A stretch of 40,000 bases of DNA from NCBI GenBank assembly GCA_027038965.1, contig JALWFG010000017.1, positions 1 through 40,000 on the forward strand, written 5' to 3'. The notes beneath the pieces were generated by a model. It was given only the letters and a program-made list of their open reading frames with translations, had not been told where the DNA came from and ran no database searches. The stretch comes from Candidatus Desulfofervidaceae bacterium (GTDB lineage: Bacteria > Desulfobacterota > Desulfofervidia > Desulfofervidales > Desulfofervidaceae). This document shows positions 17,290-26,865 of the stretch, piece by piece. The translations under genes were made by a program, and so were the position numbers. Numbering within the stretch: the first letter of the stretch is position 1; every line of letters begins with the position of its first letter.

Positions 17290-17318
17290 ACAATACATTG
17301 GGTTTTTGAGAACGTCAA
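17290..17318 (-). promoter_or_regulatory. Promoter of amiC, probably leaderless
   Basis: On the minus strand, TTGACG (17318-17313), a 17-base spacer and TATTGT (17295-17290). Seven bases separate the -10 box from the ATG at 17282, so transcription would start at or beside the start codon. Confidence 0.6.
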
Positions 17319-17336
17319 GTAAATCCTTGATGACCG

Positions 17337-17365
17337 TTCACAAGTTTCCTTGGCTATGGTAAATT
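17337..17365 (+). promoter_or_regulatory. Putative promoter of mutS
   Basis: TTCACA (17337-17342), a 17-base spacer and TAAATT (17360-17365). Transcription would begin near 17372, inside or after the upstream ATG at 17368, which favours the mutS start at 17398. Confidence 0.4.
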
Positions 17366-17397
17366 AAATGCAATATTTAGGAGGGATTGTTATCTTT

Positions 17398-19974
17398 ATG
17401 GAAAGGCGGGATGCGCTTACACCTGCTATGCGTCAGTATTTGGAAATTAAGCGCCAATACCCAGATGCAATTTTATTTTTCCGTATGGGTGATTTCTATG
17501 AGATGTTTTTTGAAGATGCGGAAATTGGATCTAAAGTTCTAGAGATTGCCCTTACTTCTCGCCAAAAGGATACCCCTAATCCTATTCCTATGTGTGGGAT
17601 TCCTTATCATGCCCTTTCATCCTATTTGCCCAAGCTAGTGGAGCACGGTTATAAAGTTGCCATTTGTGAACAGGTAGAGGACCCCAAACAGGCTAAGGGT
17701 ATTGTCAAAAGGGAAGTAGTTCAGATTGTAACGCCTGGAATGATCTTGGACCCCGAATATCTTGAAGCCACGAAGGGGAATTACGTCGCAGCATTTACAA
17801 ACTGGGCTGGTAGGTATGGATTGGCCTATCTTGAGATATCTACAGGTGAGTTTAAGGCCACAGAAACCCTTTTGGTTGAGGAGTTACGGGATGAGGTTTC
17901 AAAAATAGAGCCTAAAGAGTTATTGATGGATAAGGGTTTAATCCTTCAGTTTGATTTCAAGAATCTTAGTATTAAGACCGACTATCCCCTGCCTGATTTG
18001 GCTAAGGCGGAAGAGATACTGAAAAGGCAATTTGAAGTCAAGGACCTAAATCTATTAGGGCTTTCGGATTGGCCAGCAGCTACTATAGCAGCGGCTTGGC
18101 TTCTTGATTATGCAGCCAGTGCTCAGAAAAGTGTATTAAGACATGTTGATCAAATTCACACTTACTCAATTGGTCAATACATGCTTTTAGATCCCATAAC
18201 GATTACCCATTTAGAGATCTTCAAACGTTGGCATGGCCAAAAGGAAGGGACTCTTTGGAGTGTGTTGAATAAAACCCTGACCCCCATGGGGGGACGCTTG
18301 TTACGGGAAATGCTTTTGCGTCCCTTAAAGGATGCCAAGGTTATAAAAGATCGTCTTAATTTTGTGGATGTTTTGGTGAAAAAGGGGCTTTTAAGAACAG
18401 AGATTCGAAGATTACTTAAAGAGATTGGAGATATAGAAAGAATCAATAGTCGGATTGCCTTAGGAAGGGCCAATGCCAGAGATTTGATTAATTTAAAACA
18501 ATCACTGAGACCTGTGCCTGAAATTAAAAATCTCCTTCTATCAAGTAAAATCTCTATTCTTGAACAGAGGGCTAAGGACATGGACCCTCTTACTGATGTT
18601 TATGACCTTATAGACCAGGCCATTATAGAAGAACCACCTTTGAGTCTTAAAGAAGGAGGAATTATTAAACCTGAATATAACCCCATCCTTAATGACCTTA
18701 TCAAAAAATCCTCTGAGGCCAAAAGATGGATCGCTGAACTTCAAAGCAAAGAAAGAGAACGCACAGGCATTTCCAATTTGAAAGTTGGGTATAATAAGGT
18801 TTTTGGATATTATATTGAGGTCTCAAAGGCCCAACTTTCTAAAGTTCCCTCTGAGTACATTCGCAAACAGACCCTTGTTAATGCAGAGCGATTTATTACC
18901 CCGGCCCTTAAGGAATACGAAAGCTTAATTCTAGGGGCCGAGGAGAAAAGAAATGCCCTTGAATATGAGATCTTTTTAGAAATTAGAAATAAAATTGCCC
19001 TTTCAAGCAATCGCCTTCTTACTTTGGCAAAGGAACTTGCTTGGATTGATGTCATGAGTTCCTTGGCCCAAGTGGCCGTAGAAAACCGCTATGTGCGGCC
19101 TGAAATTACGGAAAATGATGAGATTTTTATTAAAGATGGTCGGCATCCAGTAATAGAAAAGACCATAAAGGATGTTCCCTTTGTGCCTAACGATATTCGT
19201 CTTGATGAAAGACAAAAAATACTTATCATTACCGGTCCCAACATGGCTGGGAAATCTACTATTATCAGACAAGTGGCTTTGATTGTCCTTATGGCCCAGA
19301 TAGGCAGTTTTGTACCTGCAAAACAAGCCAGAATTGGAATTACCGATCGCATTTTTACTAGAGTAGGGGCCTCTGATGCCTTACCTGAAGGTAGAAGTAC
19401 ATTTATGGTAGAGATGGAAGAAACGGCCCGCATTTTAAGGCAAGTAACCCCCAACAGCCTGGTAATTCTAGATGAGATCGGCAGGGGTACAAGTACGTTT
19501 GATGGAATGAGCATTGCTTGGGCCGTAGTTGAATATCTGCATGATATATATGAAAATGGGGTTAAAACCTTATTTGCTACACACTATCATGAGTTGACAG
19601 AGCTGAGTCAACTTAAACATAGAGTGCGCAACTATAATATTGCGATTCGTGAATGGGAGGGAAAAATTATCTTTCTTCACAAACTTGTGCCTGGAGGGGC
19701 CAATAAAAGCTATGGGATTGAAGTTGCTAAATTAGCCGGGTTGCCTCAAGCAGTTATTAAAAGGGCAAAACAAATATTGAACAGTTTGGAAAATAGTGAA
19801 GTAAGGCGGTTAGCTACCCAAAGAGAAAATGTAAGTTGTTATCAAATGTCACTTTTTGAACCCAAGGATTTGAGCCATCAGCAGATAATTAAAAAAATTA
19901 AGGCCATTGATGTAAATCGAATTACACCCTTAGAAGCCTTAAACCTTTTGCATAAATTAAAAAAAATGCTTTGA
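17398..19974 (+). CDS. mutS: DNA mismatch repair protein MutS
   Basis: A protein of 858 residues that recognises mismatches and recruits MutL. The mismatch-reading Phe-x-Glu is F33-Y-E35 in GDFYEMF. Connector, lever and clamp domains follow, and the ATPase carries Walker A TGPNMAGKST, the FTRVGASDAL segment, Walker B VILDEIGRGTSTFDG and the histidine in FATHYHELTEL. The C-terminal beta-clamp/dimer region ends in LHKLKKML. The start at ATG 17398 lies 12 bases after AGGAGGG; ATG 17368 is in frame but has no ribosome site. It diverges from amiC. Confidence 0.95.
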   Translation: MERRDALTPAMRQYLEIKRQYPDAILFFRMGDFYEMFFEDAEIGSKVLEIALTSRQKDTPNPIPMCGIPYHALSSYLPKLVEHGYKVAICEQVEDPKQAKGIVKREVVQIVTPGMILDPEYLEATKGNYVAAFTNWAGRYGLAYLEISTGEFKATETLLVEELRDEVSKIEPKELLMDKGLILQFDFKNLSIKTDYPLPDLAKAEEILKRQFEVKDLNLLGLSDWPAATIAAAWLLDYAASAQKSVLRHVDQIHTYSIGQYMLLDPITITHLEIFKRWHGQKEGTLWSVLNKTLTPMGGRLLREMLLRPLKDAKVIKDRLNFVDVLVKKGLLRTEIRRLLKEIGDIERINSRIALGRANARDLINLKQSLRPVPEIKNLLLSSKISILEQRAKDMDPLTDVYDLIDQAIIEEPPLSLKEGGIIKPEYNPILNDLIKKSSEAKRWIAELQSKERERTGISNLKVGYNKVFGYYIEVSKAQLSKVPSEYIRKQTLVNAERFITPALKEYESLILGAEEKRNALEYEIFLEIRNKIALSSNRLLTLAKELAWIDVMSSLAQVAVENRYVRPEITENDEIFIKDGRHPVIEKTIKDVPFVPNDIRLDERQKILIITGPNMAGKSTIIRQVALIVLMAQIGSFVPAKQARIGITDRIFTRVGASDALPEGRSTFMVEMEETARILRQVTPNSLVILDEIGRGTSTFDGMSIAWAVVEYLHDIYENGVKTLFATHYHELTELSQLKHRVRNYNIAIREWEGKIIFLHKLVPGGANKSYGIEVAKLAGLPQAVIKRAKQILNSLENSEVRRLATQRENVSCYQMSLFEPKDLSHQQIIKKIKAIDVNRITPLEALNLLHKLKKML

Positions 19975-20096
19975 CCCCCCTTTCACATTTTCCACGTTTC
20001 GTCCGTGTTGGCCTGACCCTACAAACGCAATTGATGTGATTAGAGTACTTAGTCCCAAAAGCAGTGGTACTGAAATGAGATTGTGGTTAAGAAAAA

Positions 20097-21110
20097 TTAG
20101 CAAAACTGATAGCGGCGTTTAATTTCCTCAATGGCCTCTACCGCAATTTCTTTGATTTCTCCATCTTCTCTAGAAGCAAGGGATTCAATTTCTCCCAGCA
20201 CCTCTGGAGTGCCTATAATGCCTAATAGAAAAAGGATATCCCCTTTATCTCTAGTGTCCTGAGTCTGAAGCATTTTGAGCAGTTTAGGTAAGATTTTTTC
20301 TATTTTTTGAGGGGCCTTGTCCCGCAGTTCTTCAAGCACTCTCATGGCACCAATGCGGGGGAAAAGCTCCTTGTCGGTTAAAAGATTCAAAAGTGTCTCA
20401 AGATGTCTTTCATCCTCAAGGCAAAGGGTTACAACCCTCTCTGCTTGAGCCTGTTTTAAAAGGGATTTGATGACAGTGGTGTCGTATTGTGATTGAGCGG
20501 CCTTTTTGAGCCAATAGGGTAGGTTTTCTCTGGCTTCATTTCCTACCAGGATGAAGTCTTCATTGATCACAACAGTAGGTGAGGCAGTAATCTTATACTG
20601 CTTAGCCAACTTTGGGTAAAGGGTGGCGTCAATAATATAAGTTTTGATAAGTGAATTACAGAGACTGATTTGGTTAGCTAAGTCAACCACTAAAGGACAA
20701 AATACGCAATGAGGGGCAATAAAGACCTTAACTTCTAAGGGGTGGTTGATTTGTCTTATTTCCTCTTCAAGGGTTTTGCTAAGATGACCTTCTGGCCACA
20801 CATTAGCAGCAGAGTGAATAATGCCCGTTAAGGCATTAAAAAAAGGAGGCCACTCTTTACCCTCAGGTATAGCTAGGTAATAAAGATTAAAATCAGAACT
20901 TACGCTAGTTAATTTCATGGCGGGATAAGCAGGTAGTTCTTCTTGAATATAAGCTATGTTCAAATCAGGAAGCACCTTCTTTATCTCATTACAAAACAAT
21001 TCAAATTTTAAAAATAGTTCTTGATTGTGACTGTTAATAATTTCAATTTTTAATTTATTGCCCTCTTTATCAAGTTTCTGTAACATCCTTTTTTCACTTT
21101 CTCTAAGCAT
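20097..21110 (-). CDS. Thioredoxin-fold protein with C-terminal HEAT-like repeats
   Basis: A protein of 337 residues. An N-terminal thioredoxin-like region without a CxxC (about 20-120) is followed by a second thioredoxin domain with C135-V-F-C138 and the cis-Pro in ITASPTVVIN, a tandem layout like protein disulfide oxidoreductases. Residues from about 225 to 335 form helical HEAT-like repeats (LLTDKELFPRIGAMRVLEEL, DTRDKGDILFLLGIIG, REDGEIKEIAVEAIEEI). It may bind a partner protein and act on its disulfides; the substrate is unknown. It overlaps the end of the upstream DHH-CBS gene by 8 bases and is in the same operon. Confidence 0.75.
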   Translation of the reverse strand: MLRESEKRMLQKLDKEGNKLKIEIINSHNQELFLKFELFCNEIKKVLPDLNIAYIQEELPAYPAMKLTSVSSDFNLYYLAIPEGKEWPPFFNALTGIIHSAANVWPEGHLSKTLEEEIRQINHPLEVKVFIAPHCVFCPLVVDLANQISLCNSLIKTYIIDATLYPKLAKQYKITASPTVVINEDFILVGNEARENLPYWLKKAAQSQYDTTVIKSLLKQAQAERVVTLCLEDERHLETLLNLLTDKELFPRIGAMRVLEELRDKAPQKIEKILPKLLKMLQTQDTRDKGDILFLLGIIGTPEVLGEIESLASREDGEIKEIAVEAIEEIKRRYQFC

Positions 21111-23787
21111 AATTAAATCCCCCTGAGCTTTTTATGAGCTTGGTTACGAATTGTTTTTCTTCTTCTTTTGTCTTTATTTTTCCGTCCAGTTTGGCGGTAA
21201 GTAGGGTGTCTAAGATTTTCCTAAATATAGGTCCGGGTTTTAACCCCATTTTTTTCAGGTCATATCCTGTGAGAGAAGGCTTTATATATCGCCATTTGGT
21301 GAAATATTGAGAAATAAATCGTTTTTGAAAAGAAGGTAATTTGGCCATAAGGTAAAGTAGAAAGCAGACAGGAATTTCTTGAAGAGAAAAATAAATCTCG
21401 CTGGGTTTCATCTTTCTTCTTCGCCGCCAAAGGTAATAGATTTCCATTACCCTTTGCCGATAGTTTAGAAGGTCCTTTATTTTGCTTTCAGGCCATTCAA
21501 ATTTTTTTAAACAATTTTCTATATCCAAAACAGCTAATTTATCGAAAAGGGCCAGTAAAAATACCCATTCTTTTTGATAGACATCTTCTAGGAAAAGGAG
21601 TTCGAACCATGAAATTACGGCCTCTACCTCGCTGAACAGCCTTTCCAACCCCTTATCCCAGCTTAAATTGGGATGGATAAGGCGGAAGGCTCCCAGTTTT
21701 GACAATCGAGCCAAGATATCGGCTGGTTCTTTTTCCAAGAAAATAGATTTGAGTTCATGCCAAATACGAGCGCCGTTAACGTGTTCTAGGAGGTTTAAAT
21801 TGAGACATTGTTTCATAAGATCCAGAGTTTGCTTCCCAATTCTGAAACCAAATCTTTTTTCAAATCGAACGGCCCTTAAGATTCTTGTAGGGTCTTCTAC
21901 AAAACTTAAATTATGTAATACCCTTATGATTCCTTCTTTTAAATCCCTTTGACCACCGAAAAAGTCTATAAGGAGACCAAAATCATCTGGATTTAATTTA
22001 ATCGCCAGGGTGTTAATAGTGAAATCACGGCGGTAGAGATCAAGCTTTAAGGAACTCGTTTCTACCTTTGGCAAGGCCCCAGGGAATTCATAATATTCAG
22101 TTCTGGCAGTGGCTACATCCAGTCGGAACCCATCTGACAAAATAATTATCGCTGTACCAAATTTTTGATAGGTGTGGACTCTGGCCTTTAGATATTTTCC
22201 TAATTCTTGGGCCAATTCAATTCCGTTTCCTTCCACAACAATGTCCACATCGTAATTTTCTTGGCGTAGCAGTAAATCTCTTACAAATCCCCCAACAACA
22301 TACACGTTATAGCCTAGTTTGTCTCCTATTTCTCCCACCTTTTTCAACAATTTTAAGATGTTTTCAGGAAGTCTTTCTTTTAAAAGCAAACTTACATATT
22401 TCTGTTGGGGATGTCTTTCCATATTGATTCCGCCCAAGAAGGCCGAAGGATTTGTGAGAATATAATGCAGCAGGTCCTTTCTGGTAATTACTCCCACAAG
22501 CCTTTCGTCTTCTAAGACAGGCACCAGCCGCTGTTTGTGTTGAAGCAAGGCCTCCTTGATTTCGCTTAAGGGAGACTGGGGGGTAAGGGTAGGAAACTCG
22601 GTAGTCATGAACCTTCGTATGGGTTCATTGTCTAGGCCATGAAACAGGGCTCTGTCAATAACAGGTCTAGTGATGATGCCAATTAGTTTGCCATTTTCTA
22701 GTACAGGCAAGGCATTTACATCGTATCTAACTAGGCAAGATTCTGCCTCTCTTACTGTGGTGTCTGGGGGAATCCATTTTACGGGATAAGACATCAAGTC
22801 TTTGGCCCTGATAGGGGCAGCTTTGCCTTGTTTTGTTTCCAACTCATGAAGGGTTTGAAGTAATTGATTCTCTACTTGAATAAGGGTTAAGCCTCTTATA
22901 CTGGCCGAAGCAGCAGCCTTATGTCCTCCACCTCCAAAAGTAGAAAGAATCTCAGCTACATTTATTTCTGGGAGTTTGCTTCTAGCAATGATAAAAATTT
23001 TGTTTCCCATTTGAACTAAAACAAACAAAACAGGGATGCCCTCAATTTCCATAAGACGGTGGACTAGAACAGCAAAATCTTCTATATAATGATCTGTGGA
23101 GACCTTGGTAATAACTACAGGAATATCATAAATGCGATGTATTTTGGCTTCGTTAATCATTTCATTTAAAATGGCGATATCGCTAGGAGTAAATTGTTGA
23201 TTGATTATCTCGGCTACAACATTGAGATTGGCTCCACACTCAAGCAGATAAGCTGCAGCTTTGAAGTCCTCTTTAGTAGTGGAACGAAAGGTAAAAGAAC
23301 CTGTATCTTCATACAATCCCAAGGCCATAAGGGTTGCCTCTTCAGGCTTGAGCTTGATCCTCCGCTGTTTCAAAAGAGGCACTAGGATACTTACAGTTGC
23401 CCCTACAGGTTTAATAATTCCAAAATCTATTGGAGTTTCTGGATCAGGTGGAAGATGATGATCATACACATGAACTTTTACATTAGGTCTTTTTACTACC
23501 TCTGCCAGCTTGCCAATGCGGCTTAATTGACTTGTATCTACAAGGACGACCTGAGCGATTTTTGATAAATCAATTTCTTTAAGTTTAACAAGACGAAAAT
23601 ACTCAGTTGCTGTCGTTAAAATGAATTCTCTTACCCCCTTTTCTTGACTGGAAGGTGCAATAGGAATGGCATTAGGATAAAGCTTTTGGGCCCCAAGCAT
23701 AGAGGCAATTCCATCAAAATCGGCGTTTTCATGGGTAGCGATAACGATTAGCCCGCTTTTATTTTGCTCTGGGATGGAATTTTTCAT
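21103..23787 (-). CDS. DHH phosphoesterase - CBS pair - tRNA nucleotidyltransferase fusion
   Basis: A protein of 894 residues with three modules. A DHH/DHHA1 phosphoesterase (about 1-310) shows HENADFDGIASM, VYDHHLPP and GGGGHKAAASAS. Two CBS domains (about 325-445) follow, with LPVLENGKLIGIITR and VPVLEDERLVGVITR. A class II nucleotidyltransferase/poly(A)-polymerase domain (about 475-890) carries VVGGFVRDLLL, the DVDIVV carboxylates, RRDFTINTLA and DPTRILRAVRFEKRFGF. It is expected to add A or CCA to tRNA 3' ends. ATG 23787 begins MKNSIPEQ; an upstream ATG at 23856 lies deep inside xerD. The fusion is known in other bacteria, and the CBS pair suggests control by adenylates (inference). Confidence 0.88.
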   Translation of the reverse strand: MKNSIPEQNKSGLIVIATHENADFDGIASMLGAQKLYPNAIPIAPSSQEKGVREFILTTATEYFRLVKLKEIDLSKIAQVVLVDTSQLSRIGKLAEVVKRPNVKVHVYDHHLPPDPETPIDFGIIKPVGATVSILVPLLKQRRIKLKPEEATLMALGLYEDTGSFTFRSTTKEDFKAAAYLLECGANLNVVAEIINQQFTPSDIAILNEMINEAKIHRIYDIPVVITKVSTDHYIEDFAVLVHRLMEIEGIPVLFVLVQMGNKIFIIARSKLPEINVAEILSTFGGGGHKAAASASIRGLTLIQVENQLLQTLHELETKQGKAAPIRAKDLMSYPVKWIPPDTTVREAESCLVRYDVNALPVLENGKLIGIITRPVIDRALFHGLDNEPIRRFMTTEFPTLTPQSPLSEIKEALLQHKQRLVPVLEDERLVGVITRKDLLHYILTNPSAFLGGINMERHPQQKYVSLLLKERLPENILKLLKKVGEIGDKLGYNVYVVGGFVRDLLLRQENYDVDIVVEGNGIELAQELGKYLKARVHTYQKFGTAIIILSDGFRLDVATARTEYYEFPGALPKVETSSLKLDLYRRDFTINTLAIKLNPDDFGLLIDFFGGQRDLKEGIIRVLHNLSFVEDPTRILRAVRFEKRFGFRIGKQTLDLMKQCLNLNLLEHVNGARIWHELKSIFLEKEPADILARLSKLGAFRLIHPNLSWDKGLERLFSEVEAVISWFELLFLEDVYQKEWVFLLALFDKLAVLDIENCLKKFEWPESKIKDLLNYRQRVMEIYYLWRRRRKMKPSEIYFSLQEIPVCFLLYLMAKLPSFQKRFISQYFTKWRYIKPSLTGYDLKKMGLKPGPIFRKILDTLLTAKLDGKIKTKEEEKQFVTKLIKSSGGFNYA

Positions 23788-24652
23788 AATTTCTTTTAAG
23801 AAATTCCCTTGTGATATGAGTGTAAATTTGGGTAGTAATGACAGAAGCATGCCCAAGCATTGTTTGGACTGACCTCAAGTCGGCTCCTCTTTCCAGAAGA
23901 TGAGTAGCAAAAGAGTGGCGAAGGGTATGGGGGCTGATTGATTTGTTAATTCCTGCTTTAAGGGCATATCGTTTAATAATTTCCCAAAAGCCTTGACGTG
24001 TTAATGGTTTGCCCTTATAACCCAAAAACACATAAGGAGAATGCTTTTGACCTAGGAGATAAGGCCTTCCTTTTTTGAGATAGTCTTCAATAGCTTCTTG
24101 GGCATGTCTACTTATGGGAATCAGTCGTTCTTTGCTTCCTTTACCCATAATTAAAACATAACCAGCTTCTAAATTAATTTGGTTGAGTTTTATCTTCACA
24201 AGTTCTGAGACCCTGAGACCAGTGGCATAAAGCAATTCTAGCATCGCCTTATCTCGTAAACCTTTAGGATTACTAGTGTCTGGAGTCTTGAGGAGGCGTT
24301 CTACTTCGGTAAGGTTTAATACCTGAGGTAGCTTTTTAGGAAAACGGGGCGCCTCTATTAAACTAGCTGGATTTTTATCCAACTTGCCACTATAAATAAG
24401 AAAGCGAAAAAAGGTCTTGATAGAGGTTAAGACCCTAGCCCTGCTCCTTGGGGAAAGACCGTTAATGGCCAATTCATAAAGAAAGTCTTCAATGTGTTTA
24501 GGGGTAATTTCCTTTATGTCCTGGATCTTGGTTTTTCTTAAAAAATTGTAGAACTTGACTAAGTCTATACTATAAGCCTCCACGGTATTTTGAGAAAGCC
24601 CTCTTTCCAAAAGCAAAAACTGATAAAAATTATCTAGAAGTTGGCTTATCAT
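23759..24652 (-). CDS. xerD: XerC/XerD-type tyrosine recombinase
   Basis: A protein of 297 residues, the usual length of XerC/D. The N-terminal SAM-like DNA-binding domain spans about 1-88 and the catalytic domain follows. Catalytic residues are Arg in YATGLRVSELV, Lys in GKGSKERLIPI, His-x-x-Arg in PHTLRHSFATHLL, His in LGHASVITTQ and the nucleophile Tyr in QIYTHI. It probably resolves chromosome dimers at dif. The 3' end overlaps the DHH-CBS gene by 29 bases. Although a tRNA gene lies 211 bases upstream, nothing else suggests an integrative element. Confidence 0.88.
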   Translation of the reverse strand: MISQLLDNFYQFLLLERGLSQNTVEAYSIDLVKFYNFLRKTKIQDIKEITPKHIEDFLYELAINGLSPRSRARVLTSIKTFFRFLIYSGKLDKNPASLIEAPRFPKKLPQVLNLTEVERLLKTPDTSNPKGLRDKAMLELLYATGLRVSELVKIKLNQINLEAGYVLIMGKGSKERLIPISRHAQEAIEDYLKKGRPYLLGQKHSPYVFLGYKGKPLTRQGFWEIIKRYALKAGINKSISPHTLRHSFATHLLERGADLRSVQTMLGHASVITTQIYTHITREFLKRNYEKFHPRAK

Positions 24653-24863
24653 TCTAAAGATATTTCTACCTCAAATTTTCTAATCAAGCAACCTAAAATA
24701 GGGTAGAGTAACGTCATTGTTTGTTATTGGATGGTTGGGTTTAGTGAGGCAAACTGATTGAGTGTAATTGCTGGAAACTCCAAGGAATAAAAACGCTATT
24801 GCTCACAAACGCAACAAGTTTCATCAACGCAGAATCGGTTTCACACCTAGATAATAACCCTTT

Positions 24864-24940
<77 letters not shown>

Positions 24941-24949
24941 TTTAATTTT

Positions 24950-24978
24950 AAAATAGACGATTTGGAGCTTACTGTCAA
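24950..24978 (-). promoter_or_regulatory. Promoter of tRNA-Arg
   Basis: On the minus strand, TTGACA (24978-24973), a 17-base spacer and TATTTT (24955-24950), ending 9 bases before the tRNA. The -35 box matches consensus exactly. Confidence 0.8.
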
Positions 24979-25045
24979 GCATTCTGCCAAATAGGATTGC
25001 CTAACATACTTGCCAAAATCAGGTTTTAAGACTATTTTTAAAACT

Positions 25046-26020
25046 ATGTTGTTATATCTAGCACGCCGCATTTTGTTTATGATCCCTATCTTTTTAGGTA
25101 TTACCTTGATTTCCTTTTTTGTAATTCATCTAGCACCAGGAAGTCCTACCGATATTTATACTCAGTTTAATCCAAAGGTATCTCCGGAATTTCAACAACG
25201 GTTGCGGCAACTTTATAATTTGGATAAACCCCTTTATGTTCAATACTGGCTTTGGTTAAAACGTCTTGCTCGCTTGGATTTTGGCCACAGTTTTGCCCCA
25301 GATGCTCGCCCTGTTTGGGAAAAAATAAGAGAAAGATTACCGATTACCATAGAGATAAACTTGCTTTCTATGTTTCTTATTTTTATAGTAGCCCTTCCTT
25401 TGGGAATTGCCGCCGCGGTGAGGCATAATAGTCTTTTTGACAAATTTACTACTGTTATTGTTTTCATTGGCTACGCCACACCAGGTTTTTGGTTGGCCCT
25501 TTTGTTAATGCTCTTTTTTGGCGTTAAACTCGGTTGGTTACCTATTTCTGGACTTAAATCCCTTAACTATCAAACACTTTCATTTTGGGGCAAGATTTGG
25601 GATCAGGCCAAACACCTCATCCTACCGGTATTTGTTTCAGCCTTTGGGGGGATAGCCGGCCTTTCCCGTTTTGTCAGGGCAAGTATGCTTGAAGTAATCA
25701 GGCAGGATTACATCCTGACAGCCAGGGCCAAAGGCTTACCTGAGCGAGTGGTTATTTATAAACATGCCTTAAAAAATGCCCTTTTACCTGTGATAACCAT
25801 TTTGGGACTTTCTGTGCCAGGTCTTATTGGTGGCAGCGTGATCTTTGAATCTATATTTGCTATCCCCGGGATGGGGCAGTTATTTTATGCCAGTGTTATG
25901 GCCAGGGATTATCCCACTATTATGGGCTGTTTGGTGATAGGAGCAGTCTTAACATTATTAGGCAACCTGATTGCCGATATAAGTTATGCCTTGGTAGACC
26001 CTAGAATTAGAGTGGACTGA
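25046..26020 (+). CDS. Dipeptide/oligopeptide-type ABC transporter permease (DppB-like)
   Basis: An integral membrane protein of 324 residues with six predicted helices. The N-terminal [21 protein letters not shown] and HLAPGSP are typical of DppB/OppB proteins. The cytoplasmic EAA loop that contacts the ATPase is [24 protein letters not shown] near residues 215-238. A TTG at 25010 would extend the frame by 12 residues; the ATG at 25046 fits the family start better, though no clear ribosome site is visible. The next permease overlaps by 1 base. Substrate is not evident, as binding-protein and ATPase genes are absent nearby. Confidence 0.88.
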   Translation: MLLYLARRILFMIPIFLGITLISFFVIHLAPGSPTDIYTQFNPKVSPEFQQRLRQLYNLDKPLYVQYWLWLKRLARLDFGHSFAPDARPVWEKIRERLPITIEINLLSMFLIFIVALPLGIAAAVRHNSLFDKFTTVIVFIGYATPGFWLALLLMLFFGVKLGWLPISGLKSLNYQTLSFWGKIWDQAKHLILPVFVSAFGGIAGLSRFVRASMLEVIRQDYILTARAKGLPERVVIYKHALKNALLPVITILGLSVPGLIGGSVIFESIFAIPGMGQLFYASVMARDYPTIMGCLVIGAVLTLLGNLIADISYALVDPRIRVD

Positions 26021-26853
26021 TGTGGAAACAGTTTTTTAAAAGGCTTAAAAGAAATAAACTTGGTTTTAGCGCCGCTTGTTTTTTAATTGTCCTTTTTATT
26101 ATTTCTATATTTGCACCTTACTTTGCTCCCTATAATCCCAATGCTATTGATGTGCATGCGGTGCTTATGCCTCCTTCTTTTAAACACCCTCTGGGAACAG
26201 ATATGCTTGGCAGGGATGTGTTGTCGCGCTTGATATATGGCTCACGCATCTCATTAAAGGTAGGTTTTGTAGCCGTAGGTATTGCTACTATCATCGGGAC
26301 AATTTTAGGAGCGCTGGCTGGATACTATGGCGGATGGATAGATGCCTTGATTATGCGCTTTGTGGATATTATGCTTTGTTTCCCTAGTTTTTTTCTAATC
26401 TTGGCGGTGGTGGCCTTTTTAGAACCTAGCATTTGGAATATTATGATTGTTATTGGCTTAACTAATTGGATGGGTGTAGCCAGGCTGGTTAGAGCAGAGT
26501 TTCTAAGTCTAAAAAAAAGAGAGTTTGTGTTGGCTGCCAAGGCCATAGGGGCGAGCGATTTTCGTATTATCTTTAGACACCTTTTACCGAATGCCTTAGC
26601 ACCTGTTCTAGTTTCGGCTACCCTAGGTATTCCAGGGGCAATTTTAACTGAAGCGGCCCTTAGTTTTTTAGGAATAGGAGTTCAACCCCCTACTGCCAGT
26701 TGGGGTAATATGCTTACAGCAGGAAAGGATAACCTTGAAATTGCTTGGTGGCTATCGCTTTTCCCAGGGCTTGCCATTTTGTTAACTGTGTTGGCGTATA
26801 ATCTCCTGGGAGAGTCCATAAGGGATGTTTTAGACCCTAGAATGAAGAATTAA
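26020..26853 (+). CDS. Dipeptide/oligopeptide-type ABC transporter permease (DppC-like)
   Basis: A protein of 277 residues. The N-terminal helix follows FKRLKRNKLGF, then APYNPNAI and the family motif HPLGTDMLGRDVLSRLIYGSRISL. The EAA loop is LAAKAIGASDFRIIFRHLLPNALAPVL, and the end VLDPRMKN is typical of DppC/OppC. It forms the membrane channel with the DppB-like partner, whose stop codon it overlaps (TGATG). The operon then passes to a CoA-binding protein 12 bases on, with no ATPase genes. Confidence 0.9.
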   Translation: MWKQFFKRLKRNKLGFSAACFLIVLFIISIFAPYFAPYNPNAIDVHAVLMPPSFKHPLGTDMLGRDVLSRLIYGSRISLKVGFVAVGIATIIGTILGALAGYYGGWIDALIMRFVDIMLCFPSFFLILAVVAFLEPSIWNIMIVIGLTNWMGVARLVRAEFLSLKKREFVLAAKAIGASDFRIIFRHLLPNALAPVLVSATLGIPGAILTEAALSFLGIGVQPPTASWGNMLTAGKDNLEIAWWLSLFPGLAILLTVLAYNLLGESIRDVLDPRMKN

Positions 26854-26865
26854 GAGGAGGCGGAG

